Assembly (NCBI GenBank): GCA_021804105.1 | Contig: JAJZKP010000008.1 | Coordinates: 1 to 36,752, forward strand | Length of the DNA stretch: 36,752 nucleotides | From: Microcaldota archaeon | GTDB lineage: Archaea; Micrarchaeota; Micrarchaeia; Micrarchaeales; CABMGC01 | Direction of reading: 5' to 3' | Shown here: positions 1 to 8,182 of the stretch, one piece after another | How the letters are laid out: the number at the start of each line of letters is the position of its first letter | Numbering within the stretch: the stretch's first letter is position 1 | Notes under the pieces: model-generated | What the model was told of the DNA's origin: nothing | Seen by the model: the letters and a program-made list of their open reading frames with translations, nothing else | Database searches by the model: none | Program-made: the position numbers and the translations under genes

Positions 1-2485
1 TTGTCGAGAGTGCCGTGTTGCTCGATGTGACAGGTCCTACCACGAACTGCAATGTGTCTACAGTCTTAGCCAGATCGAATGTATCGGTCGTTGGCGTGAT
101 TGATGCCACAGTGCTTCCGCGTTCTGTCCTGAAGCCTGACCTCACTGCAAATGAGCCTGCGCCTGTTGAGCTGGTGTACGTCACGTTGTTGTGCTGCGTG
201 CCACCTGCGGTGTAGTTCACCTGGAAGAGCGGCTCTGCAGTGTTCCCTCCAGTGTTGTTGAAGAGACCAAAGCTTAGCTGATCCTCTGCAAGCGAGTTTG
301 TTGGCACCGCAAGTTCGTTCACAGAATATGTGAAGTACTGCCCTACGCCCACGTTAGGCTGCGTTCCAGTAGCATTAGCTGCTATAGTGAACGGCTGGCT
401 TGGCTGCCCAGGCTGGTTGTAGTTCACAGTGTTGCCCGTGGCAAGTTCCTCGTAAGGATAGTTCTTGCCTGAGACCGAGTAGAGCACCGTAGGGCTTGCT
501 GCGTTTATCAGCTTTGCCATAGTCACCAGCGAGTTTGTAGCTCCTTCAACCGTCACACTCAACCCTCCTGGAGGGAGCGGACCTGATGGGATCAGCTTTA
601 TTCCAGTCACGTTGTACATGTTGGTCGTTGCAAGATTCTGAGTCTGGCTGTTCGAGGTGAACGTGACCGTTCCCTGAACGCCGGAGCCAGTAGAGGTTGT
701 ACCGAGTACCTGGACCTGAAGCTGGTGGGTCGGTGTAACGTAGTTGCCTGCAACTCCATTGCCGGCTACATACGAGAGCACCACTGCTAGAGCATTGCCT
801 CCGGTAAGCCCGTTTGCAACCTGGCTGAAGACATATGGAGTCAAGTCATATGTCACGCTGCTGCTCGAGGTACCTGCGAATGTGAACGCGTTTGGTATCT
901 GGCTTGTCACTGTGAGCAGCTGTGCAGGTTCTGTTACGTTTGTTGCTCCTGCAGCCGTTGCGCCAACGTAGCTTGCACTTGTGCCAAGGTTGTCAGTGTA
1001 CTGCTCGGTTGCCTGGTAGCTTGTTGAGAATGTCACAGGGTCGTAGTTGTTGCCCAGTGTGTCACCAACGAATGTTACCTTGTACCTTGCAGGGTTCGGT
1101 ATGAAGGTGAAGCTCTGCCCGGGAGACAGTGTCGTAGGCGAAGTGTTGTATAGCACTATGCCCTGAAGTGCGTCACCAGCTCCGCTCGTCGATGTGTTTG
1201 TCCAGAGCAGGTTTACGTCCCATCCCTTGTCTCCAGTCTGGTTGAAGGCTGAACCATCCCTTACCTGAACCAGGTTGGAGTAGAGCTGAACCTTAGCCCA
1301 CTTCTGGTATGCGTACAATCCAGCAAAGGTCTGGTTCACGTGCACATAGAGTACATGTCCAGTGACATTGAACTTCTGTGTAGTGAACGGAGCCATCTGC
1401 GTTACGTTGGTTAGAACGCCGTTGTAGTAAACGTTGAGAGCTGCATTGGACAAGCCATTCGAGTTAGGCTGACCCAAGTCAGTAACCTGGACGTTGAATC
1501 CACCAACGCTTGAGTTGGATACGTTCTGGCCCACATATACTGTGTGGAGAGGCGTCAATGAAGATGCCAGCCACATGGATCCGCCATGTTCTACATTCTG
1601 GTTAGCTACAGTAGTCTTACTGCCAGTTGCATTGACTATTGTCCAATTCTCGCCGAGGAGCTGGATTGGCACGTTTATGTTTGTTGCGCCATTCGTCGAT
1701 GTGTTCTGTATTGGCTTTGAGAACGTTGCTTCGTATGCACCGCCAGTGTTCAGGAGCTGGAAGTTGTTCACTCCAGACTGCTGGTTGAACACAGGGAATC
1801 CTGTTAGCCAGAGTTCCTCGCTCTCTCCGTTTCCTCCAAAGTTGCTCGCAAGAGCAGGGAGCTGTGCGCTCGTTACCTGGAGGATGTTATCATTGTTCGG
1901 TGAGCCCGATGAGAATGAGCTAAACGTGACTCCGCCACCATTGTAGTTATATACTACTGAAGTTGATGTAGGCACGCTTCCCGCACTTGTGTACGGGCTT
2001 GCAGCAGGAGATGCTGTCAATGACGTTGACTCTGGGTATGCATATTGCGCCGAAGATGTCTGCAATGACTTTGTGTATTGCAGCGCGTTCAGCTGGACTG
2101 CCCTGTTGAGGACAGAACCTATCAGCGCTTGGAATCCATATGATCCGCTAGGCGCAGACAAGCCCTTCTCTCCGAGCCAGACCTGCTGGTTTGTTATCTT
2201 GCACGTAGGTGTTCCGCCGCAGCTCAGAACGCTATTCGCGTTTGTAACTGTTGCGGTGACATTCTGCGTAGTCAGCGCGAGGTTTCCTATGACTGCAGCT
2301 ATGTTAGCCGCAACCACTCCGTCGGAAGGCGCTGCCGCATGTCCCACGACAATCTGCACTACTGGTTGCCCTTGGTTGTTTATTATCGGCACGTTACCAA
2401 ATGTAACGCCCTGTCCTGCAACCGCAAGACCCATTACCAAACTGGCCGCTACCGCGGCTATTCTCTTCGCGTTTAGACTTTTCAT
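1..2485 (-). CDS. S-layer-type surface protein (C-terminus beyond window)
   Basis: The frame is open from the ATG at 2485 to the window edge, giving 828 codons without a stop in the stretches I read. The start MKSLNAKRIAAVAASLVMGL is a signal peptide. It is followed by IVVGHAAAPSDGV and AANIAAVIG, which resemble the N-terminus of Methanococcus S-layer proteins (IVVGSGAAxxDVxxAAxIAxxIG). The rest is rich in Asn, Thr, Ser, Gly and Val with many N-x-S/T sequons, few charges and few cysteines, as expected for a secreted, glycosylated lattice protein. The start is supported by an AAGTGAT ribosome-binding site 3 nt upstream and an A/T box (TTTAAAAA) about 44 nt upstream. The role as main cell-envelope lattice is inferred. 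The C-terminal anchor lies outside the window. Long plus-strand frames opposite it are shadows. Confidence 0.85.
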   Translation of the reverse strand, partial: MKSLNAKRIAAVAASLVMGLAVAGQGVTFGNVPIINNQGQPVVQIVVGHAAAPSDGVVAANIAAVIGNLALTTQNVTATVTNANSVLSCGGTPTCKITNQQVWLGEKGLSAPSGSYGFQALIGSVLNRAVQLNALQYTKSLQTSSAQYAYPESTSLTASPAASPYTSAGSVPTSTSVVYNYNGGGVTFSSFSSGSPNNDNILQVTSAQLPALASNFGGNGESEELWLTGFPVFNQQSGVNNFQLLNTGGAYEATFSKPIQNTSTNGATNINVPIQLLGENWTIVNATGSKTTVANQNVEHGGSMWLASSLTPLHTVYVGQNVSNSSVGGFNVQVTDLGQPNSNGLSNAALNVYYNGVLTNVTQMAPFTTQKFNVTGHVLYVHVNQTFAGLYAYQKWAKVQLYSNLVQVRDGSAFNQTGDKGWDVNLLWTNTSTSGAGDALQGIVLYNTSPTTLSPGQSFTFIPNPARYKVTFVGDTLGNNYDPVTFSTSYQATEQYTDNLGTSASYVGATAAGATNVTEPAQLLTVTSQIPNAFTFAGTSSSSVTYDLTPYVFSQVANGLTGGNALAVVLSYVAGNGVAGNYVTPTHQLQVQVLGTTSTGSGVQGTVTFTSNSQTQNLATTNMYNVTGIKLIPSGPLPPGGLSVTVEGATNSLVTMAKLINAASPTVLYSVSGKNYPYEELATGNTVNYNQPGQPSQPFTIAANATGTQPNVGVGQYFTYSVNELAVPTNSLAEDQLSFGLFNNTGGNTAEPLFQVNYTAGGTQHNNVTYTSSTGAGSFAVRSGFRTERGSTVASITPTTDTFDLAKTVDTLQFVVGPVTSSNTALST

Positions 2486-2522
2486 TCTATCACTTAATAT
2501 TCGGTTTTAATAGGAAATGTAA

Positions 2523-2534
2523 GGTTTTTAAACC
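2523..2534. promoter_or_regulatory. Palindromic TATA-like box of the S-layer gene, possibly bidirectional
   Basis: GGTTTTTAAACC contains TTTAAA and reads as a TATA element on both strands. On the minus strand it predicts transcription starting near 2504, leaving a ~19-nt leader with a GTGAT ribosome-binding site before the S-layer ATG. On the plus strand it would start transcription near 2555, just before the structured segment 2563-2682. Confidence 0.55.
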
Positions 2535-2562
2535 CTCCGCAATATTTAACTTTTTGTTAACA

Positions 2563-2682
2563 TATTGTTCGTCAATTGTTCCATGCCTGTTCACTAGACA
2601 GCGTAGAAAACGCGTAATTTGGCTCTTTCTCACGCTTGCAGAGGATCTTGATTGCGACATGTACAGCGATTGACGAACAGTA
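2563..2682 (+). ncRNA. Candidate structured RNA closed by an 18-bp helix
   Basis: The segments 2563-2580 and 2665-2682 pair over 18 positions. The core of 11 contiguous Watson-Crick pairs is TGTTCGTCAAT (2566-2576) with ATTGACGAACA (2669-2679). The three non-Watson-Crick positions are G-U pairs in plus-strand RNA but A-C mismatches in minus-strand RNA, so a plus-strand transcript is favoured. Inside are small hairpins: CTGT/ACAG (2587-2590 with 2598-2601) and GCGT/ACGC (2601-2604 with 2610-2613); they share base 2601, so they may be alternatives. A TATA-like box at 2523-2534 is correctly placed for a start near 2555. It matches no RNA family I recognise. No terminator is clear. It could instead be a remnant element or a long operator. 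Confidence 0.35.
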
Positions 2683-2811
2683 ACGGTTAGACGATTCACG
2701 TTGCTTATGCCCATTGCATCGATACATATTGTTACAATGATGTATATAAGCATGTCAGCATGCGCAGGGAACCTGCAAAAGGTTAAATAGATTCCTTTGG
2801 AAAGGCTAACC

Positions 2812-3177
2812 ATGGAGAGAGGAGAGGAACTCAAGCAAGTCATAATCATAAGGAAGGATCTCAATATGGGAATGGGAAAGACGGTTGCGCAGGGATCCCA
2901 TGCCTCGCTGATGAGCTACCTCGAGGCAACAAGAATTGACGGTAAGATTGCAAGTGCCTGGATAGCTGCAGGGGAGAAGAAGATAGTGCTTAAGGTGGAG
3001 AGCGAAGAGGCTTTGAAGAGGCTCTCTGAAGCATTCAAGTATAAGAAGATACCATGCGCCCTGGTCACAGATGCGGGCCTTACCGAACTGCCTCCTGGCA
3101 CTGTTACCGCGCTTGGGATAGGACCTTGGAGAAGCAGTGAGATAGACATGTTCACTTCGGGGCTGAAGCTGCTCTAG
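2812..3177 (+). CDS. pth2: Peptidyl-tRNA hydrolase, archaeal/eukaryal type (Pth2)
   Basis: Cleaves the ester bond of peptidyl-tRNAs released from stalled ribosomes, recycling tRNA in the cytoplasm. The 121-aa protein has the Pth2 signature KQVIIIRKDLNMGMGK, then AQGSHASL near the N-terminus, and TDAGLTELPPGTVTALGIGP near the C-terminus, covering the catalytic Lys and Asp region; length is normal. A TTG 15 nt upstream is in frame, but the ATG at 2812 is preferred because a TTAAAT box (~2782-2787) lies 27 nt upstream, fitting leaderless transcription. Its last 26 nt overlap the converging hypothetical gene at 3152. Other genes for rescue of stalled translation in the window are aPelota and RqcH. 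Confidence 0.95.
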   Translation: MERGEELKQVIIIRKDLNMGMGKTVAQGSHASLMSYLEATRIDGKIASAWIAAGEKKIVLKVESEEALKRLSEAFKYKKIPCALVTDAGLTELPPGTVTALGIGPWRSSEIDMFTSGLKLL

Positions 3178-3601
3178 GCTTTTCATGAGACGCAGCTTTG
3201 TTCATAGCATCCTCTACAGAATTGATACGCAACAGCTCCCCGCCTTCTTTACGCACTGTAGCATCAATTATTCTCTTCTTCTCACTTATCTTCTTGAGCT
3301 CTTCTGCCAGCACATATAGGCCGCGTATCTTGGGGCCGAACTTGAGGCTGGCTTTCAGTTCCGCGTGCTCATCGTTTGGCCGCCTCTCGGCATATTCTGC
3401 ACGGTCAGCGATCAGGTCGGTAAGGTACCTGAATTCCCTCGGAGGAAGGTACTTCCTAGCAGTATCGATCTCTTCAATGGTTAGAGGGGTATCCCAGGAC
3501 CTTGCACTGGGAGCCGCTTCTGATCTAGGTGCAGGCAGCGTAGCTTCAGGAGCTCTCGAGCCTTGCCCAGCGCCAACCGATCGCATTACTGTTCCGGCCA
3601 T
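3152..3601 (-). CDS. Hypothetical basic protein
   Basis: I do not recognise this 149-aa protein. Residues 1-35 are rich in Ala, Pro, Ser and Gly and look disordered. Residues 40-140 are strongly charged and probably helical (TIEEIDTARKYLPPREFRYL, then ELKASLKFGPKIRG and LAEELKKISEKKRI). There is no signal peptide or membrane segment. A CTTATAAAG box at 3634-3642 lies ~37 nt upstream of the ATG and supports expression as its own short unit downstream of ilvE. The 3' end overlaps pth2 by 26 nt in the converging direction. The antisense plus-strand frame (3198-3614) is Ser-rich and hydrophobic, as expected for a shadow. The function is unknown. Confidence 0.6.
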   Translation of the reverse strand: MAGTVMRSVGAGQGSRAPEATLPAPRSEAAPSARSWDTPLTIEEIDTARKYLPPREFRYLTDLIADRAEYAERRPNDEHAELKASLKFGPKIRGLYVLAEELKKISEKKRIIDATVRKEGGELLRINSVEDAMNKAASHEKPRAASAPK

Positions 3602-3663
3602 ACCAATCTACTGATAGTTGCTTGGATATGGCGCTTTATAAGAATTTTCTGCGAATGCCTTGT

Positions 3664-4572
3664 TCACACGTAAGTAAGCCATTGTGCATATTCGCTCTCC
3701 CTGCCATGCACTATTCCAGAGAACTTGTCCGCAAGCATCTTCGTTATCGGACCCTGCTTTCCATTGCCAATCTTCCGCGAGTCCACGGATACTATAGGGG
3801 TTATCTCTGCTGCCGTTCCGGTGAAGAATGCCTCATCGCATGTGTAGAGTTCCTCCCTGTGGATCATGCGCTCCTCGGTTTCCAGGCCCATCGATTCCGC
3901 TATCTTCAGCATAGAGTCACGCGTTATGCCGAGCAATATGTCAGAATCCTTGGACGGGGTCAGCACCCTGCCATCCTCTACAAGGAAGATATTCTCGCCT
4001 GGGCCTTCTGCCACATACCCGTCCGGGGAGAGAAGTATGGCCTCATCGCTTCCGGAGAGCTTTGCCTCAAGCGATGCAAGTATAGAGTTTGCATAATTTC
4101 CAGAGAGTTTGGCTTCTGGTGGCAGCACATACGAGTTCATCCTCTGCCATGACGAGATCTTGCACCTTATCCCTTTATCCTTGTCAGTGAAATAGTTCCC
4201 GAATTCGAGAGCGGCAATGGCGACGCTCACCTTCTTTCCCAGGACGGAGAGCCCTATCCTGTTGTCGTTGTAGAACGCGAACGGCCGTATGTAACAGCTC
4301 TGGAGTTTGTTCTTCCTTACTACAGATATTATCGCTTCCTCAATCTCGTGTTGACTCATTCCCAGATCCATGCCAACTATCTTGGCGCTGCGCATGAATC
4401 TTCTTGAGTGCTCGCCGAGCCTGAAGATTGCAGGACCCTTGTCTGTAGAGTAGGCGCGTATTCCCTCGAAGACCCCGCTGCCGTACTGCAGCGAGTGCGT
4501 AAGAAGATGCACATTTGCCTTTCTGAAATCAACGAACTTGTTGTCCATCCAGACATACTGCTTGTTTGCCAT
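3664..4572 (-). CDS. ilvE: Branched-chain amino acid aminotransferase (class IV PLP)
   Basis: Transfers amino groups between branched-chain 2-oxo acids and glutamate, the last step of Val/Leu/Ile synthesis. The family start YVWMDNKFVDF and LTHSLQYGSGVFEGIRAY are present. So are IRPFAFY (PLP phosphate region), the SGNYANSILASLEAK segment where the PLP lysine region follows MNSYVLPPEAKLSG, and PDGYVAEGPGENIF and GITRDSM in the C-terminal half. It is 302 aa, normal for the family. An in-frame ATG lies 15 nt upstream at 4587, but a CTTTTATC box near 4597 sits 25 nt before the ATG at 4572, so translation from a leaderless message at 4572 is likelier. Related class IV enzymes (D-amino acid transaminase, ADC lyase) are less likely from the ALEFGNYF and EGPGENIF segments. 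Confidence 0.9.
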   Translation of the reverse strand: MANKQYVWMDNKFVDFRKANVHLLTHSLQYGSGVFEGIRAYSTDKGPAIFRLGEHSRRFMRSAKIVGMDLGMSQHEIEEAIISVVRKNKLQSCYIRPFAFYNDNRIGLSVLGKKVSVAIAALEFGNYFTDKDKGIRCKISSWQRMNSYVLPPEAKLSGNYANSILASLEAKLSGSDEAILLSPDGYVAEGPGENIFLVEDGRVLTPSKDSDILLGITRDSMLKIAESMGLETEERMIHREELYTCDEAFFTGTAAEITPIVSVDSRKIGNGKQGPITKMLADKFSGIVHGRESEYAQWLTYV

Positions 4573-4688
4573 GCTTCCATCTCCCAAACAAAGGATAAAA
4601 GGCTTTCTGCACGCATGCTGCTCTTCTCCTACCGTTTAATATTTCTTATTACATATACTATAACTGCACAAGATGGCATGGTGTATTA

Positions 4689-5339
4689 ATGGAAGAGATA
4701 GAATGGATAGGGCATGCCTCGTTCCTGCTCAGGATAAATGGGAAGAACGTGTACATAGACCCGTTTAAGCTTGACAGCGTCAATGACCATGCTGACATTA
4801 TCCTTATAACGCATCCCCATTTCGACCATTTCGACGTAGAGAGCATAAGGAAAGTGGCTGACAAGAATACGCTTGTATTTGTTCCAAAAGAGATAGTGGA
4901 TAAGGTGCCTGTCGGAAAGGCCACAGGAGTTGAGCCTAACAAGAAGTACAGTGCATTGGGCATAGAATTCAGGACGGTGCCAGCATACAACGTAGTTAAG
5001 GAGAGGCTGGACAAGCATCCAAAACAGAACGGTTGGGTAGGTTACATAATAAATGTGAATGGAAAGTTGCTTTACCATCCTGGCGACACTGACTTCATAG
5101 AGGAGATGAAGGGCCTAAAAGTAGACATTGCGCTTTTGCCGATGAGCGGTACTTATACAATGGATGTAAACCAGGCGATAGATGCTGCAAAAGCCATCGA
5201 GGCTGCGCAATACATACCCATGCATTACAAGATGGTCCTTGGAAAGGACGGATCGAGGAAAGCCGAGAAGCTTTTTAAGGAGAAGGTGGGTAAAGCGGTC
5301 TTCTTGGAAGAGGTGCAGGAGGCCGAGTACTCTTTCTGA
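4689..5339 (+). CDS. Metal-dependent hydrolase, beta-lactamase fold (UPF0173/UlaG-like)
   Basis: The metal motif HPHFDH is at residues 42-47 (H42, H44, D46, H47). Further ligands are in HPGDTD and in the MHYK segment near the C-terminus. The 216-aa length and the start EIEWIGHASFLLRINGKNVY match the UPF0173/UlaG-like branch of the metallo-beta-lactamase superfamily. These enzymes hydrolyse phosphoester or lactone substrates; the substrate here cannot be read from sequence. It is cytoplasmic with no signal peptide. A TATACTATAAC box (~4655-4665) is 27 nt upstream of the ATG. The gene is divergent from ilvE and converges with vapC. Confidence 0.85.
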   Translation: MEEIEWIGHASFLLRINGKNVYIDPFKLDSVNDHADIILITHPHFDHFDVESIRKVADKNTLVFVPKEIVDKVPVGKATGVEPNKKYSALGIEFRTVPAYNVVKERLDKHPKQNGWVGYIINVNGKLLYHPGDTDFIEEMKGLKVDIALLPMSGTYTMDVNQAIDAAKAIEAAQYIPMHYKMVLGKDGSRKAEKLFKEKVGKAVFLEEVQEAEYSF

Positions 5340-5348
5340 ATTCAATAT

Positions 5349-5747
5349 CTAGAGATATCTTATCTTCTCGTTCTTGAGGCAACTGAAGTCTTTATCCCTT
5401 GTCATTAGGAGCTCGCTATGGGAAAGGGCAATGCCTGCTATAAGTATATCGTTTTCATTTATTTTTTTTCCTTGTCCACCTAAATTCCTGTATATTCGTG
5501 AGGATTCTGCAGCAGCTGCGCTGTCGAAAGCATATATCTTGACCGCTGACAGAAACTCTTGCGCTACTTCTCTTTTCAACATGTCAGGATGCCTTGTGAG
5601 TTCATATTCGGTAATTGCAGTGGTTGAGAGTTTCTCTTCTTTAGCATATGCTTTTATTATTTCTACAATGCCCTTGTCGCCTTTCAGGTAGTCTATTATA
5701 ACACTAGTATCTAAGCAGACCGTATTACCACCAACATCACCAATCAA
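5349..5747 (-). CDS. vapC: VapC-type PIN-domain ribonuclease toxin
   Basis: A PIN-domain endoribonuclease that as a VapC toxin cleaves specific RNAs, often tRNA or rRNA. The 132-aa protein carries the acidic tetrad in order: D13 (CLDTSVIID), E47 (AITEYEL), D100 (NENDILIAG) and D118 or D120 (TRDKDF). The start codon lies inside the end of vapB (11-nt overlap), so the two are translationally coupled as in other antitoxin-toxin pairs. It converges with the hydrolase gene, leaving 9 nt between stops. All catalytic acids are present, so it is probably active. The RNA target is unknown. Confidence 0.88.
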   Translation of the reverse strand: MIGDVGGNTVCLDTSVIIDYLKGDKGIVEIIKAYAKEEKLSTTAITEYELTRHPDMLKREVAQEFLSAVKIYAFDSAAAAESSRIYRNLGGQGKKINENDILIAGIALSHSELLMTRDKDFSCLKNEKIRYL

Positions 5748-5967
5748 ACTCCCTTCCAGAATTTCTCTTCCTCTCTTCGGCTATGGTCTTCTTGAGTGCC
5801 GTAAGTTTTTGGCTGTCTTTTTTGAGCGCTCCGGCAAGCTCCATTACTTTCTTATTGTCCTTGTCAAAGCCCACTCTCTCTTTTATGAACTCGGAAAAAC
5901 TCTTATCCCCCTTAAGTCTTGATAATTCTTCATATACGTCATCCGATATAGATATTTGCCTGGACAT
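5737..5967 (-). CDS. vapB: VapB-family antitoxin
   Basis: The 76-aa protein starts SRQISISDDVYEELSRLKG, the ribbon-helix-helix-like N-terminus of archaeal VapB (PF02697-type). SFSEFIKERV then forms the second helix. A charged C-terminal tail rich in Lys, Glu and Arg would wrap the VapC toxin. It is the first gene of the vapBC unit. The region upstream has an ATATATAAATAC box at ~5996-6007 and a perfect palindrome between that box and the ATG, consistent with autorepression by the VapBC complex; this is inferred. Confidence 0.85.
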   Translation of the reverse strand: MSRQISISDDVYEELSRLKGDKSFSEFIKERVGFDKDNKKVMELAGALKKDSQKLTALKKTIAEERKRNSGREFDW

Positions 5968-5983
5968 TTTATCGTGTATGTAT

Positions 5984-5993
5984 ATGTATACAT
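5984..5993. promoter_or_regulatory. Palindromic candidate operator of vapBC
   Basis: ATGTATACAT is a perfect 10-bp palindrome within GTATGTATATGTATAC (5977-5992), where GTAT recurs every 5-6 nt. It lies between the A/T box (~5996-6007) and the vapB ATG at 5967, over the predicted transcription start. That is where an autorepressing VapBC complex would bind. No protein binding is shown by sequence alone. Confidence 0.4.
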
Positions 5994-6017
5994 GAGTATT
6001 TATATATTTCGGCAGGA

Positions 6018-6788
6018 TCAGATTCTGGAGACAATCTCTGTTGAGAGTTCGGATAGCTGACTCGGTCGGAGCTTGAAGACTCGCTGGTCCTTCAGGCTTA
6101 TGGTTTCCATTATCCTTGACATTTCATCTTTTGTCTTCCCGAAGGAACTCCTGCTGTCCATCATCGCGCTCCTTATGGTCTTCTTCTTGTGCTGCATGAG
6201 CGCACTGATAATTGGCAAGGTCTTCCCATCGATCGCAGTGCCTAAGGGCTTGATATATATTATGGAGGAATCGACTAGTGGAATAGGCCTGAAATTGCCC
6301 CTCGGCACGTCGATTATCTTTGTAACGCGGAATGAGAGCGCAGTTATTACGCTGAGTCTAGAATATTCATGGGTATCCTCCTTGGCCAGCATGTGGTTAA
6401 CGAATTCCTTCTGCAGGCAGAGCACAGCCTGCATCTGCTTCTTTGAGAGCCATTCAATGACATAGCTGGAGAGCTGATATGGTATGTTAGCTATCATGAT
6501 GTCTATCTGGCCAGGGCCGAGGTCTTCGTCTGATATGTCAAGGAAGTCTTTGTTGATCAGCTTTAGTTTCTTGGACTTTATGCTTGCTGCAAGCGAATTA
6601 TAGAGCATCCTGTCCTTCTCAACTGCTATGACTTTCCTTGCTTTCTTCAGCAATGCCTTTGTAAGCATGCCCGGGCCCGGTCCTATCTCGAGTACTCTCT
6701 TCCCTATCGCATGCTCGGCCTCTATCTCAGCTATGTGCTGGTTGATGAGAAAGACCTGGCCGGTGCGGTGAATCCTTCTGTTCCTCAT
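6018..6788 (-). CDS. ksgA: 16S rRNA adenine dimethyltransferase (KsgA/Dim1)
   Basis: Dimethylates two adjacent adenosines in the 3'-terminal helix of 16S rRNA during small-subunit maturation, using SAM. It has the start HRTGQVFLIN, the SAM site VLEIGPGPGMLT (residues 32-43), the acidic ribose contact VIAVEKDR, and the catalytic motif NIPY at 101-104 (N-[I/L]-P-Y). The 256-aa length is normal. It is the last gene of the unit menA-menG-menG-ksgA, starting 5 nt after the preceding stop, so it is probably co-transcribed with the quinone genes although functionally unrelated. Confidence 0.93.
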   Translation of the reverse strand: MRNRRIHRTGQVFLINQHIAEIEAEHAIGKRVLEIGPGPGMLTKALLKKARKVIAVEKDRMLYNSLAASIKSKKLKLINKDFLDISDEDLGPGQIDIMIANIPYQLSSYVIEWLSKKQMQAVLCLQKEFVNHMLAKEDTHEYSRLSVITALSFRVTKIIDVPRGNFRPIPLVDSSIIYIKPLGTAIDGKTLPIISALMQHKKKTIRSAMMDSRSSFGKTKDEMSRIMETISLKDQRVFKLRPSQLSELSTEIVSRI

Positions 6789-6793
6789 GATTT

Positions 6794-7477
6794 CTATTTC
6801 ATGTAAGTTAGTATATATGTTATTCCGAAAAAGAACTCGCTGCTCTTAGCTTTATGGAAGTGCTTTGCCGAAAGAACCTTGAGGAATCCCTTTTTGTCGA
6901 ATGAGTTGGTGCTTCCCGGGAGCCACTTGTAGAGCTTCTTTCCGGTGAGCCATCCAAATATGCCCATGTATCCCAGGTATATGCGGAACATGGCCCTGTT
7001 GAGAAGGCCTTCAGGGGCAGATATGTCTGCTATGACCAGTATGCCGCCTTTCCTCAGCACGCGGTAGGACTCGCTGGCGAATCTTTCAAGGTCAAGGTTC
7101 TTCAGCGCAAACGTGCACACCACTGCATCGAAACTTCCGTCAGGATATTTCAGGCGTGATGAGTTGCCTTCCTCGAAATGCACGTTATCAAGGCCTTCTT
7201 TGCGGGCCTTGGCCTTGGCAGTGGAGAGCATGCGGGCATTTGCATCCATTGCAGTTACAGTAACGCTCTTGCCTATTGCATGCGCTGCCTTAGCCACGAG
7301 CATTGCGGTATCGCCGGTGCCAGTTGCTATGTCGAGCACCTTTCCGGGCTTTGCCTTCATGACCTCTTCTGCGACCCTCTTCCTCACTGATGAATCGGTG
7401 AAGAAGCTTAGGAGGTGGTTCGTGAAGTCATAGCTTTCGTGAGCCTCGGAATACATGGCCATGTTTTCCTTGTCCAA
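6794..7477 (-). CDS. MenG/UbiE-family quinone methyltransferase, copy 1
   Basis: A SAM-dependent C-methyltransferase of the UbiE/MenG family. The SAM motif VLDIATGTGDTA is at residues 47-58. Later family motifs are TAMDANARML, FDAVVCTFALKNL and YRVLRKGGILVIADISAPEG. The 227-aa length is normal. The start is probably the TTG at 7477: an AGGTG ribosome-binding site, overlapping the stop of the upstream gene, lies 5 nt before it, whereas the first ATG (7462) is 20 nt away. It follows another family member directly; the two are clearly divergent paralogues, so they may methylate different ring positions. That split of roles is inference. Confidence 0.85.
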   Translation of the reverse strand: MDKENMAMYSEAHESYDFTNHLLSFFTDSSVRKRVAEEVMKAKPGKVLDIATGTGDTAMLVAKAAHAIGKSVTVTAMDANARMLSTAKAKARKEGLDNVHFEEGNSSRLKYPDGSFDAVVCTFALKNLDLERFASESYRVLRKGGILVIADISAPEGLLNRAMFRIYLGYMGIFGWLTGKKLYKWLPGSTNSFDKKGFLKVLSAKHFHKAKSSEFFFGITYILTYMK

Positions 7478-7485
7478 TAGCGCAC

Positions 7486-8172
7486 CTACTTGTTTCCGGT
7501 AACAATGAATGCGGCTCCGGTTATCTCGTTGCCGAGCCTTATGTTCTTGAACCCGGCTTCCTTTAGTACCCTTACGAAGTTGGCTTTGTCGAATCTGCTA
7601 GTGCTATACACAAGCCAGTCGAATGCGTTCTTGTCCTCTAGTGCGCCTATCCAGCTGATTGCACCCCAGTATGCGCGGATGACTGCCCTGTTCAATGGAG
7701 TATCAGGCCTGCCCATATCCATGAAGACGAATTTTCCGCCGGGTTTGAGCACACGCCTTGCCTCGCTGGCAAACTTCTCCAGACTGTCCACGTTGCGCAG
7801 CGCAAACGTAGAGGTAACTACATCGAAACTGTTGTCAGGATAGCGAAGCTTCATGGCATCGCCGCGCTCTATTGCTATATTAAGCCCCAGCCGCTTGGCC
7901 TTTCCCTTTGCAACTGAGAGCATGTTCTTGTTGAAGTCCATCGCAGTTATGCTTATCTCCTTGCCTCTCTTCCCGGCTAGCCTTAATATTTCCAGTGGAA
8001 GCTCTCCTGTGCCTGTTGCTATGTCGAGCAGTTTGTAGCTCTGCTTGCCTATCATAGCCTGTGATGCCGCATCCTTGCGCCAGAGCTTAATGATGCCCAG
8101 GCTCGATACCGTATTGACACGGTCGTAACCCTTTGCCACGTCCGTGAATATTTTGTCTATTTTTTTGCTCAT
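7486..8172 (-). CDS. MenG/UbiE-family quinone methyltransferase, copy 2
   Basis: Second UbiE/MenG-type methyltransferase, 228 aa. The start SKKIDKIFTDVAKGYDRVN, the SAM site LLDIATGTGELPLEIL (from residue ~48), FDVVTSTFALRNV and RRVLKPGGKFVFMDMGRP fit the family more closely than copy 1. The ATG at 8172 is chosen over the GTG at 8181 because AGTGA lies just upstream and the menA stop ends 10 nt before. Together with menA it should convert a prenylated naphthoquinone (demethylmenaquinone-like) to the methylated quinone in the membrane. Two adjacent copies point to a doubly methylated product or to two substrates. Confidence 0.88.
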   Translation of the reverse strand: MSKKIDKIFTDVAKGYDRVNTVSSLGIIKLWRKDAASQAMIGKQSYKLLDIATGTGELPLEILRLAGKRGKEISITAMDFNKNMLSVAKGKAKRLGLNIAIERGDAMKLRYPDNSFDVVTSTFALRNVDSLEKFASEARRVLKPGGKFVFMDMGRPDTPLNRAVIRAYWGAISWIGALEDKNAFDWLVYSTSRFDKANFVRVLKEAGFKNIRLGNEITGAAFIVTGNK

Positions 8173-8182
8173 GCAAGTCACT

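Noticed and set aside
1494-2510. Long plus-strand frames (150 and 173 aa) within the S-layer region
   Set aside because: They lie antisense to the continuous minus-strand frame with signal peptide and S-layer character, and their products are Pro/Cys/Trp-rich without any recognisable pattern.
2490-2864. Minus-strand 124-aa frame upstream of the S-layer gene
   Set aside because: It overlaps the S-layer promoter and the start of pth2, has no own promoter, and its product looks random.
3622-4152. 176-aa plus-strand frame opposite ilvE
   Set aside because: It is antisense to clear class IV aminotransferase motifs.
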